DNA from: Euryodendron excelsum
Taxonomy: Eukaryota > Streptophyta > Magnoliopsida > Ericales > Pentaphylacaceae
Length of the DNA: 64,000 bases
Assembly: GCA_033060915.1 (NCBI GenBank)
Contig: CM065397.1
Coordinates: 19,757,501 to 19,821,500, forward strand
Direction of reading: 5' to 3'
Made by a program: the position numbers and the translations under genes. The notes beneath the pieces are model-generated. The model searched no databases, had not been told where the DNA came from, and saw only the letters and a program-made list of their open reading frames with translations. Shown here in pieces: positions 43,157 through 54,123 of this stretch; the first letter of the stretch is position 1, and each line of letters starts with the position of its first letter.

Positions 43157-44915
43157 TGTTGAGTCAATACCTTGATTTTGATGATAAAAAAACATGGTTA
43201 AATGATCTAATAATTCTACCTAGTGTGCAGATGAATTATTAATTAGATCTTGACTTGAAGCTTATCATAATAGAGGATTTATGATGAAAAGCATGATGAA
43301 GTGATGTATTCTACAAAGGTGATATTATAAGAAGAAAAAGAAATCTCAAGTTGATGAAAATCCTAGATTGAAGATTGATAAGCCTGAAAGAATAGCATAT
43401 TCAACAATGGTGATTTTATAAGGGAATGAAGATGATGGATATCATGAAGAAGAATGAAAATGATCAAAGTCTTGATTTAAAAGATTGAAGACTTTGAGTA
43501 CTTGAAAATATCTTACAAGAATGGAAAAAGGAGAGACCAACTCAAAAACATAAAAGCTTTCTTGATAGATGTAAAGATGTCTTGAAGACATGGAAGGAAT
43601 CACAAGATTTGGAAAGCTTTCTTGAGTTGTTGAAGTCCATGGAGAAGCCATGTTGATTGAAGAAATGAAGATTCTAAGTCATGGAAGCTCTCTTGAAGAT
43701 ATTGAAGAAGACTTGAATCAATGGATGAAGCTATGATAATGGAAGAGCTCTACAAGTGATGAAAATGAAGAAAACTCACCTTGAATGGATTGAAGATGTT
43801 CTTGGAGTCATCTAATCTTGAAGAAGTGTTTGCAAGCTTTAAAAAGCCTATTTAGATGATCCTTGAAGAGATTGGAAGCTTTGAAAAAGAATGAAGAAAA
43901 GTTGCAAAAATATGGGTTTTTGGAAAAAGGGTCGACCCCTCAAGCAAAAAGAGCCGACTCATTCGAACAGAGCCTTGGAATTCTGCTGGAAGCTTAAAAG
44001 AGTCGACTCCTGGCCAAAAAGAGTCGACTCATTGCAATAGAGAACAAACAATTCTGCAGACTGCTGAAAAGAGTCGACTCCTGGGACAAAAGAGTCGACT
44101 CATTTGGACAGAAACTTGAAAAATCTGCTGAAATGCAAAAAGAGTCGACTCATTGTGAAAAGAGTCGACCCCTAGACCGTAACGGCTAGTTTTCTGACAG
44201 ACGGTATGGGCAAAAATGCAACCAAATCTTTTCCCATACTTCTCCAACGGCTAGAATCGATCCATACCTATATATATGAGATACATACAGCTTCAAAGAA
44301 GAAGAAGAGAGCAATCATACCATTCATATCAAGTGCTTGAAGCTGAAAATCACCTGTACCTCACTGCCATATATTTTTGCTGAGTGTTTAAAGTTATCCA
44401 TTGAGTTGTATTCATTTGTATTCTCACTAGGAGAGTCACTCTTTGTATAATCTTCATTCATTCTTAGTTGGGTGGGTTTGTAACCTTGTAAGTTTGAGTG
44501 TTCTTGGGAAAAACACTTGTAAGTTTAAGAGAAGCTTGGACAAAATCTCTTGGGTTTTGTAAGCTTGGGAAGAAGCTTTTGTAAGAGTGAGCTGGGCACT
44601 CGTGGCACAACCAGCGGCTGTGTAAGGAGTATTGCATAGTGGAATTCCTTCGAAAGGATCGAAGAAGAGAGGACGTAGGCAAGGTTGGCCGAACCTCTAT
44701 AAATCTGGTGCATATTTCTTCTGCCTCTGTTTTGCTTACTTGCTCATTATGCATGCTTGCAAATACTTGCTTTAATGTACACTTCATTTGCTTGATACAT
44801 ATACTTTGATTATTTGTTACTAAAATACATAAACGATTTTTTAGTTGAAACTCTTGTTAAAAATTCTATAAAACCCAATTCACCTCCCCTCTTGGGTTGC
44901 CTACTTGGGCCAACA
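43157..44915 (+). mobile_element. Copia-type solo LTR H (1.76 kb)
   Basis: Starts TGTTGAGTCAATACC and ends CTTGGGCCAACA, with inverted TGTTG/CAACA ends. The perfect duplication GTTTA flanks it at 43152-43156 and 44916-44920. The start, the length and the terminal CTTGGGTTGCCTACTTGGGC are like SIRE/Maximus-type Copia LTRs (family assignment from memory of the pattern, not from a search). A TATA-like CTATATATATGAG lies at 44267-44279. Upstream of it is a regular palindrome array. The first 700 bases are GAAGATG-rich and could be mistaken for coding. Confidence 0.9.
43929..44171 (+). repeat. Array of GAGTCGACTC palindromes in LTR H
   Basis: Eight copies of GAGTCGACTC or a one-to-two-base variant start at 43929, 43951, 44000, 44021, 44071, 44092, 44142 and 44162. 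Spacings alternate about 21 and 50, giving a period near 71 bp. The array ends about 95 bases before the TATA-like box. Confidence 0.93.
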
Positions 44916-47900
44916 GTTTATTCACCCTAGATTCACCTATTAATGTCTTCGATTAATATATGTCCAAAACTATCCACTTTAGAAAAGAACTTTAAAAGAT
45001 ATTTACATGATGCATTATATACAAGTGCAAGAAAAAGATTTGATTTAGAAATAGATTTGAAAAGACTTGATTTGAAATTGGATTTGGAAAGATGAGTTGA
45101 GTTTTGAAAGAAGAGTTTTAGAAATTGGAAATAGAGATTTGGAAATAGAAATTTAAAATAGATCATGGAAATGGAAGCTTGAAAATAATTATGGAAGTGG
45201 AGATTTGAAAAAAGTTATGACCGCACCCATGAGGGTTGCCTACGTATCTCTTTTGAGGAATTAGGTCAGTCGTAGTTCGGGCAAGAGTTCGATTAAAGAT
45301 AGAAGATTTTGATTGGAGAAAGAAATTGAATTGGAATTTGGATTGAAAAATTGAGAGATTAAATTTTGATTAGAAGATTTGAAAAAATTGGTTTTGGAAA
45401 GCTATGTTTTAAGAAACCTAGTCTTAGGAAAAGTGAAACTTAAGAAAGACTTGAGATTTAAGAAAGATTTGACTCGGCTTTGAAAGATTTTAGAAAAGAT
45501 TTGACTCGAATGTTGGACTTAGAAGATTAGGGAAAGATCGGATTTAGGAAAGATTCGAATTAGGAAAGTTCCGTTCTAAGAAAGTCTCATTTTAGGAAAG
45601 ATTTCAAATTAGGAAAGGTTCTTTTTAGGAAAGTTCGAGTTAAAAAGTTTCGTTTTAAGAAAGTTTTGAATTAGGAAAGTTTCAAATTATGAAAGAATTA
45701 AAATTGGAAAGTTTCAAAATTGGAAATTTTGAATTTAGAATGCTTTAACTTAAGAAAGTTTCGGATTTGGAAAGGTTTGAAATTTAGAAAGTTTAGAATT
45801 TTAGAAAGATTCGAAATTTGAGTTTTAAAAATTCTTGGAATTAGGAAAGGGTTGAGTTTAAGAAAGATTTGAAAATTTAGAATTTGAAAAGTTAAGATTT
45901 GGAAAAGTATGGAATTAGGAAGGGGTGAAATTAGGGAAAATTTAGATTAGGAAAGATTTAAAAGTTTAAGTTTTGAAAACTTAAGGTTTAGGAAAGTATG
46001 AGATTAGGAAGGATTGGATTAGGAAAGATTTGGATTTTGTTCCTAAGAAAAAGTATTTTGATTTTGTTTTGAAAAATGGAGGATTGGATCTAGTTTCCTA
46101 AATGGGAGATTGGATTTGGTGTCCTAAAGGAAAGATTAGATTTGACATGGATTTGGAAGGTGAAGCTTTTTAGAAATCTTAGATTTGGAAGGCTAAAGTT
46201 TGATATAGAAAATAGGTTTTGAAAATATATGATTTTGATGTAAAAAAGGAGATTTTGGAAACCTAAGTTTTGAAGCAAGATTGGAAATCATGTTTTAGGC
46301 AAGAAAATTAAGGTTTCCTAATCATTGGCTCTAGGATTAACTTGGGCTCCAAGGAAAGAGATTTTGGAAAGTCAGTTTTTGAAAGAGATCTTAGAAAGGA
46401 GTTTTTAGAAAGTGATTTTGAAAAGAGAGTTTAGGAAGTGTTTCTAGAAAGTGAATTTTAAAGAGAGCTTTTTTGGAAAGAAGTTTGAAAAGAAGTTTTG
46501 AAAAATAAATTTTTGAAGAGAGTTCTTAGAAAACAATTTTGGAAAGGAGATTGGAGAGAGTTTTTAGAAAGTATGTTCGAAAAGAGATTTTGAAGAAGAT
46601 TTTAAAAAGAAGAGATTTTTGGAGAGGGATTTAAAAAGAGGTTTTGGAAAGTCCATACAAATATTTCACTTTCCTAAAACGATTCTAACCACAAAAAGAT
46701 TAGAACCATTCTAGGATTGTGGTTTGAAAACAATAATGATTTGAAAATATGGACCATATTAGTCACTTTAAATGTAACACTGTCCTAAAATAACCCTAAC
46801 CATGGAAATACTAGAATCACCTTAGGATTGTGATTTTGAAAACAAGTTTTGAAGAAGAAAATTTTAATGTAAGTTTAAAAACAAGTTTGAAAACAAATTT
46901 TGGAGAGATGCAAGATCATGGTATGCACAATGCAAGTTTGGGTTGTGAACATACAAGGTTAAAGGTTTCACCACATACTCAAGGGGGCCGAACCCACATA
47001 GTTTCTGGTTAGACTAAGAGAAAGCCCCCGACATGGGGACCTTCAATAGCCTAATCCTACACATGGACTGGGAAGTCCCTTGTTTTAAGCATGCAAGAAG
47101 GGGGGGGGAAGAAAAGATGGAGGATTAAAATAGAAAAAAATCCAAGTGGGTTCGAAGAGAGAAGAGAGAGGGGGAAGATGCGTAAACTTAAATAGAGAGC
47201 CTACCTTGTGTCTTCTTTTATTTGCTCGGTTTTATTCACTTTGTTCTTCTTGCTTTGCTTTGGTCTTCGCCTTGATCTTCAACAGCTTGCTTGGATCTTC
47301 GGAAACTTTAGAGTTGCAGCACTTCAAGTCTTCATTGGAGGCTTTGGAGGCTAGTGTAGGAGTGTATAGGGGTGTATGTGAGTGTATGGGGGTTAGGGTT
47401 TGTGTATGGAGGCTAGGGTTTTGGAAAACCTAAAGAAGACTAGGGTTTAGGGAGACTACGAGCTCTGTATATCAAAGAGGAGAGTTTTTAGACTGAGTTT
47501 GTGGACCTTTTTCACGCTGAAGGAGGCTCTATATTTATAGAGAGAAGAATGACCAAGCGCCTGTTATAGTGGGGCTAGGCAAAAAATCCTTTTGGAGCCA
47601 CCCCCCAAGCCAAAATTTGGCTTAGCGCCACCAGCCACTTAGGAAAGTTTTAAAGTCGGCAAGCAAGGTATTTTCAGAAGATTTGGGCGCCTGTACTTGT
47701 GACTACCATGCAATTTTTAGCCTGACTTCACTAGAAGTGGCTCTAAAATGTCCGGGAATGATTTGAAAGTCTGAAAATGGCTCGAAAGGCCAGAAAGGGA
47801 CAAGAACCCTTAGAACAGCGTCTCGAGGGTAGTAGACTTGAAAAATGATGACAGGATTGTCAGAGGGGTTGACCGGGCCATTAGGGGCAAAACGGTCAAT

Positions 47901-49102
47901 CGGACTGGAAAGCTACCGGGATGGACTCGGAATGTCCCGGAAAAAGATTCGAGATTTAGAAATATTACTTAGAATGTCCCAGGAGGTTATCGGTTTGATA
48001 CCCAGAGCCGGTGTGGTTAGAAAAGGAAAACGGCCCACCATGGACAAAACGGTCATTTTGCACCAAGTTTGCCGGAACTGACTCGAAATAATCCAGAAAT
48101 GTATCATAAAGCTGGGGATACTATCAGAAATATCCCCGAGAGGTTACCAGTTTGATACCCAGAGCCAGTGTGGTTCTCGGGGCGCTCGGATGCCTAGGGG
48201 CAAAATAGTCATCTTGATCGAAAAGTCTCAGAATTGGCCCGAAACTGATTAGAAGGCACCTAATCATGCTAGACTGTCTTTAAGACAATCTTAGAAAGGT
48301 GGAATTACCGTTCTGAGGACTTAGTTACTTTCTCAAGAACGTGCCGGGAAATGGCCTTAAGGGCAGTTTAGTCATTTTTTACCAAAGTGGGCTAGCAGGC
48401 AGTGGTGTTGACTTGGGTTTTGAGTGTTTTCGTCACTCTAACGGCGATCCTGTGATATAGGGGTTTGTCGATAATTTCCTATATCGACCTATTTGCGAGT
48501 GTTTCTGCCACTCTAACGGTTGCAATGTTTACGAGATTTTCGTTACTCTAACGGGTCGTGATCATTCTATAGACTGTCTGTTATCGGGAAGCTGCTAGGT
48601 GGACTTAGCGCTTAAGAAATCAACTTTCTTGGAAGGCGGGCTAAAATAGACATTTCTTCATTGGCGGGTTAGCAGGCGCCAAAGGTGGACCGTTCTACCA
48701 TCTAAAGGACTTGGGGTCTCGTCCCAGTTGACGAGTTTGAAAGACTTACCGTTCCGAAGAGTTTCCTCGGAAACGTGCTGGACAATATGGACTTACCACC
48801 TCGAGGAATCAACTTTCTCAAAAGGTGTGCCGGATTTAATTGAAATTGAAATTAGACTGGAATTGGATTGGAAAAGGGGACTTACTGTCTTTGAGAAGAC
48901 GTGCCCACTGGAATTGGACCGGACAATGCCGCGAGGGCATTTTGGTTATTTTGCCTCTATTGGGCCCAATGGGCCTGCGAAGTAATTGATTGACAAGATT
49001 AGACTTGGAAAGCTAATTTGAATTGGAATATGTCCATATTGACTTGAACTCAAGTCTGGACAGACTGGAGACTGCCGAGTGGGCAAAAGTGGGGGGGTTG
49101 CA
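44916..49102 (-). mobile_element. Giant solo LTR copy F, main segment
   Basis: Continuation of F to GTGGGGGGGTTGCA at 49102, a diverged form of the family end GGGGTGCTTACA. Contents are the stem-loop block (45220-45300), the G-poor tract, the leader donor-like site near 47210, the TATA region (47528-47540), two 157-bp units (GATACCCAG at 47997 and 48154) and hairpin modules (48300-48910). Without H, F is about 4.63 kb. Both flanks are the gag of element G, so it is a solo LTR. Confidence 0.92.
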
Positions 49103-50509
49103 GGCTTGTCGTGGATCTAGGGCAAAATCTTATAAATGGGGTCCTTGAAGACAATGTAAACCCCACTGCTTGCCTTATTGCTCCAGCTGTTGTTGTCTTC
49201 CCGCTGAAACTTCTTGGCGTCCTGCCCATTTTTCTTTTCGACGATAATGCCGACCTTCTTGGGAGCGGGCTGCAGTACGTCGTCTTCTAACCTTACATAT
49301 CGCTCGATTCTCGACATTAATTCTTGCACCGTGAGGGCTGGCTTCTTCATTAAGGACTGTCGCAGCCGATGTTTTTTGAGCAAGCCGATTTTGAACTGAG
49401 TTACAGCTAGCTATTTGCTACACTCGTCAATCTCATTGTAAGCCGCCTAGTTGCGCTGCGCATACGTTCATAATTCTTCTCCATCATTCTTCCGTAAGGT
49501 GAGTAGGAAGTCTACTTCCATAGGCTGCTTGCTGTTGGCTATGAAACGAGCAGTGAACAGTTCAGCAAGTTGTCTCTAGTTTGATATTGATTTGGACAGT
49601 AACTTGTCAAACCAACGTAGGGCCACCTCTCCCAAACTGGATGGGAATACTCGATACATCAAGGATTGATCTCCACTGCAGAGTGCCATGATTTGCTTGT
49701 AATGGAGAACGTGACTGATTGGATCAGCCTTTCCATCATATGGTGCGAACTTTGGTGGGGCAAACTTTCTCGGAGGCTGGCAGTTTTCGATCTCCTCCGT
49801 GAAAGGTGTGGACGTTATCTAATCCAAGACTCTACTGATCATATCCTGAGTGGTACGTGCTTTGGAGAGTTGCTCTTTGCTATCAAATTTCTCATTTAGC
49901 CACCTCTCCCATTCCTTTTTGTTGCTGACCGGTTCTATGTTGATCCCCGTCCTGTGGTGTCCAGCTCCTCCTATGGTGCTGACCTTCTCATCTTTTACTA
50001 TTGCAGTCGGTGCTAGAGGCATGGCTCCTAACAATGTGCACAGGCGTTGAACTTTTGCTTCTGGGATCACGACTCCTTCTTTCGTTTCGATAGGCTGGTG
50101 ATCTTCTTACGGCTCGGTCATCCCTCTTGGATATTGCATCCCACATTGCTCTGAGCTGGGAAGTAAGCCTGGCAATTTGATCGCCATGTCGCCGAAGTTC
50201 CCTTTCAGTAGCATGAAGTGAATGGTCACTGGGCCCCCGTCCACTAGAAAGTGATGGGCCCAGGTTCCGATGATGATCCCTACGGAGATTTGGTCCCCTA
50301 ACGTAGTTCGGGTCCCTCCGTAACTCGTCTTGTGTTCCTCAGGGGCTTCCAATAGGAGACCGGGTCTTCGACCCCCTCGTCCGTCCCTTGTTGCTTCTTT
50401 TCAGGGTGGTTCGGTGGCCAGCCAAGTTAGTATTGTCATTGCTGGAGGGAGTTTCGTTCCCTCGTCCAGTGGCATGGACTCTTCTTCTCCCTAAGAAGCT
50501 GGCACTCAT
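49103..50509 (-). pseudogene. Gag of element G (broken)
   Basis: The first ATG after the primer-binding region is at 50509 (MSASFLGRRRVHATG). The frame then degenerates and resumes with SNKKEWERWLNEKFD and the capsid core FAPYDGKADPISHVLHYKQI, YRVFPSSLGEVALRWFDKL, FTARFIANSKQPMEVDFLLT and KKPALTVQELMSRIERYVRL. This is the retrotransposon gag pattern, in which YDG...DP and the WF dipeptide are typical. Several in-frame stops and shifts are present. It ends at IYKILP, followed by the copy F insertion, and resumes in the zinc-knuckle part left of F. Gag would form virus-like particles. Confidence 0.88.
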
Positions 50510-50520
50510 GTTTTCTTGGA

Positions 50521-50542
50521 CCTTCCCATTGACGGTGCTAAT
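50521..50542 (-). promoter_or_regulatory. Probable primer-binding site of element G
   Basis: Directly inside the 5' LTR end, the minus strand reads ATTAGCACCGTCAATGGGA. Its position, and its similarity to the GCRCCGTC-type primer sites common in plant Gypsy elements, support the call. The priming tRNA was not assigned. Confidence 0.55.
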
Positions 50543-51142
50543 TGTAAGTGGGATTTCTGGGAAGACCTGACTGATCACTTAAGCCAATGTGAGTGAGTAT
50601 CCAACCTGCTGTAAAGAGACAAAGGAGTTAGAATGGGTCGACCCTATTTGGACATATCACACTCCGACGGTCAAGTTAGTAATCTTCACCGAGAATGGAG
50701 TAAAATTCACAAGTGTATATGGCTTAGTTGGATTGATCATACTTTGCTTTCTCAAAGCTCTAGTATTTATAGTGTGACGCTTTATGTTGAGTCTACTGCG
50801 TTAATCATGACTTACTGCACAGGTCTATGCCGGCTAGAGTTGGCTGATCGGACATAATTTTTCCTGCATCGCCATACTCGAGCTTGACTGACCGGATGTG
50901 TGCGTCGTTGTTTGTGTGTAGCGCCTTCTTCTCATTGAATGCGGGTTCGTTTTTTATTAAATGCTTTGACCATCTGCATGATTATATTTGTAAGTTGGGC
51001 AGAGAGGGCCTTAGCTTGGGCTGATAGAATATCCTAGACCTGTGTTGTAACAGCTGCCTCTGAGTTGCTCCAAACCCAATTCGGGGGTGCCAATTCTTTG
51101 GGGCTCGTAAATTGGTTTGGGCTCGCATTTATTTAGCCCGCA
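50543..51142 (-). mobile_element. 5' LTR of element G (600 bp)
   Basis: Runs from TGCGGGCTAAATAAATGCG (minus strand, at 51142) to CCCACTTACA at 50543. It is the fuller of the two LTRs. It shares most of its sequence with 40100-40575 at a visibly high but imperfect identity, so the insertion is not recent. Confidence 0.9.
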
Positions 51143-51480
51143 ATTTATAATTAGTAAAATTTAAAAATATTTTAATTTAAATTAATAAATTTTTATCACA
51201 AATTTAACATTAATGGATGAGAAAAATTATTTAAATAATAATTTTAACAATTGGTAAAAAGTAGAAAATAATTTAAAATTAATTTTGTAAGTTTATAAAC
51301 ATATATAAATTATATTTAGTAATTTCTTATTTAAAAATAAATTATTTTTTTTAAAAAATACAATTTATTATTGTGTTTTTTAAAAAAACATAATTTTAAA
51401 TTATTTTGGTAATTATTTTTACTAATTTAATATTTTGAGAATAAATTTTAAAATATAAGTTATTTTGATAAAAAAAAAAA
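51143..51480. repeat. AT-rich tandem array (right of element G)
   Basis: ATTTATAATTAGTAAAATTTAAAAA and the following 300 bases repeat the sequence at 39755-39990 on the far side of G. It ends in an A run near 51470-51480. Confidence 0.8.
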
Positions 51481-52395
51481 CCGTGTATCGATAAAGAATT
51501 GAGAGAAGGGAAGAGAGACGAAAAAAGAGGCCTCGTTTGCGTTGAAAATTGTGTCAGATTCATTTAATGTAAAGGCTGCAACCTGCAACACGAAGGGACA
51601 CATATGACCGAAGACACTCTAAGTTGCCCTTAAAAAGTGAAAGCCGGGACCATCCGGGGCAACGGAACACACCAGATGACCGGAAAATGACGAATAATGC
51701 CGGTATAGTCCGAGATTTTTGTCAAAACGAAACTTGATTCCTCTTGTTCTGTTTTTTGTAATGAGACGGCACCTATCAATCCGTACCCGCCTGTATGAAA
51801 CGATATTATTAAGTATGCTCACGAGACACGAAGCACCCTCTCTATATCTTTGCCGTTTGAGTCAATCTTATCAAACGGACCTTCCAATCTCCACTCCGGC
51901 ATTGACAGGCAATGCCGCTGCCGCCGCAGCAATAGGTACTATTTCTCTCTCTCTCTGTTTTCAGACTTCAACCTTTTCTTCTCTTCCTTTGCTTTTTTTC
52001 TCTTTTTCTTTTGTGTATGAAACCAACACTTCCCCGTGTATGAAACCAACACTTTCCCCTGCATGAAACCAACATTTACCGACCTGAGGCCTCTAATTGG
52101 GTATCACTAGACTTTTTGCCTTCTTCTATTTCGCCTTTTATCCAATAAGTAAACTTTTTACTTTGGATTTAAAATGACTGGCTTCATTACCTTAGATATA
52201 TATATATATATATTATTGAGAGATTCTGATTTGTTATATGAAAAATTCATGGGATAACTTATCGTGCCTTTGTCAATTTCGCTTGGAGGGTTGCGTTGTG
52301 GTTTAAGCTTTTGGTCAATAGAAAAGATTGTTAGTGCTTTCTGGTTTAAGTGATTGTTGGTGTTTCTCTTTTTATTGAATTAAAATGGCAGACTG
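51481..52395. other. Intergenic sequence, no supported gene
   Basis: The open frame at 51719-52066 has an Ala run (52 residues after a possible internal start) followed by GGTACTATTTCTCTCTC, a donor-like junction, so a lost first exon is conceivable but unsupported. A 23-bp repeat (GTGTATGAAACCAACACTTCCCC type) occurs three times at 52013-52076. A (TA)n run lies at 52195-52213. Confidence 0.5.
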
Positions 52396-52662
52396 GGTCC
52401 GTTTGATAAATGTTTTTTGTTTTTTTATTTTTTTTAAAAAAATAAAAAATAGTGTTTATTTTTTGTTTTTAATTTTTTACAAAATTAAAAAAAAAAACAT
52501 TAAAATCAGTACGTTTTTCGTTTTTAAAATATTGGTATAGTACTGTTAGAATAATGGTAATCTACAAATGCTGATCACCAAACTATAAAAAATATACAAC
52601 AAAAACACACAGTAAAAGCACACAATAAAAAATAAAAACTGACAGCATTATCAAACAGATCC
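52396..52662. mobile_element. MITE, probably hAT-type
   Basis: The ends GGTCCGTTTGATAA (52396-52409) and TTATCAAACAGATCC (52648-52662) are inverted copies with one to two differences. The 267-bp interior is AT-rich and non-coding. The GTTTGATAA ends are typical of plant hAT-like MITEs. I could not define a clean target duplication. Confidence 0.65.
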
Positions 52663-53713
52663 TAACTTTTACGTGTTGCTATTAATTGTTTTCAAATGAG
52701 TTAGTATCCGAATTAGTGCTGCTTTAGTAAGTGCTTCAAGCATTATATATACGCTGTTGAAAGGAACAATGTTGCTTGAAATAAATAAAGAAACCATTAG
52801 AAGAAATATTTTAAAAAAAACTTTAACCAATTTTTATAATTTTTATATATTTTTATGACATATTTATAACGTCACGGTTCGATTTTGGTTGACTCTACGA
52901 TCGAATCAGTAATTCGTAACCAGTAACCCATACCAGCCCTTGTTCGATTTGCTCAATGATTCAAGTTTTAAAACATTGAATATGATTACTTCCAGTTAAG
53001 TGGAGGAAAGAGGAACCACCCCCCTCCCCATGGGAGAAAAAAAAATTCTTGCCAGTTGTAGTGTCAAAAATTCTCACCTTCAATTATTTTTTCTTTCTCA
53101 TGTTCCTTTCTTACCACCCAGTGTTGTAGCCATTGCAGCTGCCACAGGATTACCAAACGACCAATATTTTTTTTAATAAATAATCCATAATATTACTAAT
53201 GTTTTATACATAATATAATATCAAAATTTTATGTTATATATTAAAATTTTATTCTATTCTAGCATTATTAATTTATTTTATTAAACAAAAGAATAAAAAT
53301 AAACATTTTATTCCTACTAAGCAAAGAAACAAAGAAAATGAGAATGACTATTTCATTCTCATTCAATTTTTATTCTCACTAAACAAACAAACAAGAGAAT
53401 AAAAATGATCATTCAATTCTCATTGTCATTCCATTTATATTCTTATTCATGTTCCATTCTATTCTCATCCCATTTACCAAACATAGCCTAAAAATATCGA
53501 TTACATTAAGAGAGCTGTAGGAGGAATGGTGAACAAGTAAGGAAACAAGTTAATTAGGAAAACGATAGAATTGAGAAACTATACTAATATAGTTTAACAC
53601 AATCTATAAAAATTTTCAAGCAATCATTAAATTAATAAAATTTCCTTTGATGAAATCACACAATCAAATTCATTTATATAGGTAGACGTAAAAACATTAC
53701 AATCAACCATAAG
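52663..53713. other. AT-rich intergenic DNA with repeat fragments
   Basis: No gene seen. At 52866-52980 there is a block resembling 28715-28800 in reverse orientation (GGTTCGATTTTGGTTGA, then GTTTTAAAACATTGAA). At 53160-53490 the motif ATTCTCATTC recurs in both orientations and the stretch ends CCCATTTACCAAACATAGCC, as seen at the ends of small plant transposons. Confidence 0.45.
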
Positions 53714-53938
53714 CTACGGAGATAAAAATAAATAATAAAAGAAAATCCGAAGTATGACAGAAGGGAAAGAATTTAATTTATGAACATGAGGAATTGTAAG
53801 CTCATAAAAGAAGACTAGATAATCATCAATTGGTTGACCTTTACGTGACTCTACGCATAGAAGTTCATCAAAACTCAGAAATTGGACTTTCAGAATAGGT
53901 GGACTCCTAGAACTATTAGGAGAAGGATACCTGAAATC
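53714..53938 (-). other. Possible orphan exon
   Basis: On the minus strand an acceptor-like TTTGATTTCAG is followed by an open stretch reading YPSPNSSRSPPILKVQFLSF, then DELLCVESRKGQPIDDYLVF and TIPHVHKLNSFPS. The composition looks protein-like, unlike nearby repeats. I do not recognise the family and see no partner exons. It could be a remnant of a host gene facing away from the F-box gene. Confidence 0.25.
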
Positions 53939-53969
53939 AAAATACATAATTATTTATTGATACATACAC

Positions 53970-54123
53970 ATTTTATATATATATACTTATTTGATCAAAG
54001 ATAACTACTACCAGAGTTTGAAGCGTTGATAAAAATCGCAAGAGCGTCTTTTACTCGAGCAGAATTGAAAAAAGAAAAAGAAAGAAATAAAGAAAAAAAA
54101 GCTCAGCACTGAGAAGAAGAAGA
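53970..54123 (+). promoter_or_regulatory. Putative promoter and 5' leader of the F-box gene
   Basis: TTTTATATATATATAC at 53970-53985 is a TATA-like element about 140 bases before the start codon. The leader from 54060 is A/G-rich (AAAGAAAAAGAAAGAAATAAAG), a common plant 5' leader type. The start context AGAATGGCC has A at -3 and G at +4. Confidence 0.45.

Larger units (their letters stand above)
40100..51142 (-). mobile_element. Tat-like Ty3/Gypsy element G, internally deleted, with nested insertions
   Basis: Both ends are defined: TGTAAGTGGG at 40100 and TTTAGCCCGCA ending at 51142. They are flanked by a perfect 5-bp duplication ATTTA (40095-40099 and 51143-51147). Gag, protease and an RNase H stub read on the minus strand, so the right LTR is the 5' one. 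Without the nested copy F (42710-49102) the element is about 4.65 kb. Reverse transcriptase and integrase are missing, so it is non-autonomous or a deletion derivative. Confidence 0.92.

Noticed and set aside
43157..43830. Possible gene in the GAAGATG-rich first part of H
   Set aside because: It lies within a solo LTR with both ends and a target duplication defined. Frames are short and interrupted.
51719..52066. 115-residue frame with an Ala run
   Set aside because: No domain, a low-complexity Ser/Phe end and no partner exon. Kept only as a remote possibility of a lost first exon.
53160..53490. Complete MITE with ends ACCAAAC
   Set aside because: The two ACCAAAC ends are in direct, not inverted, orientation, so no element could be delimited.
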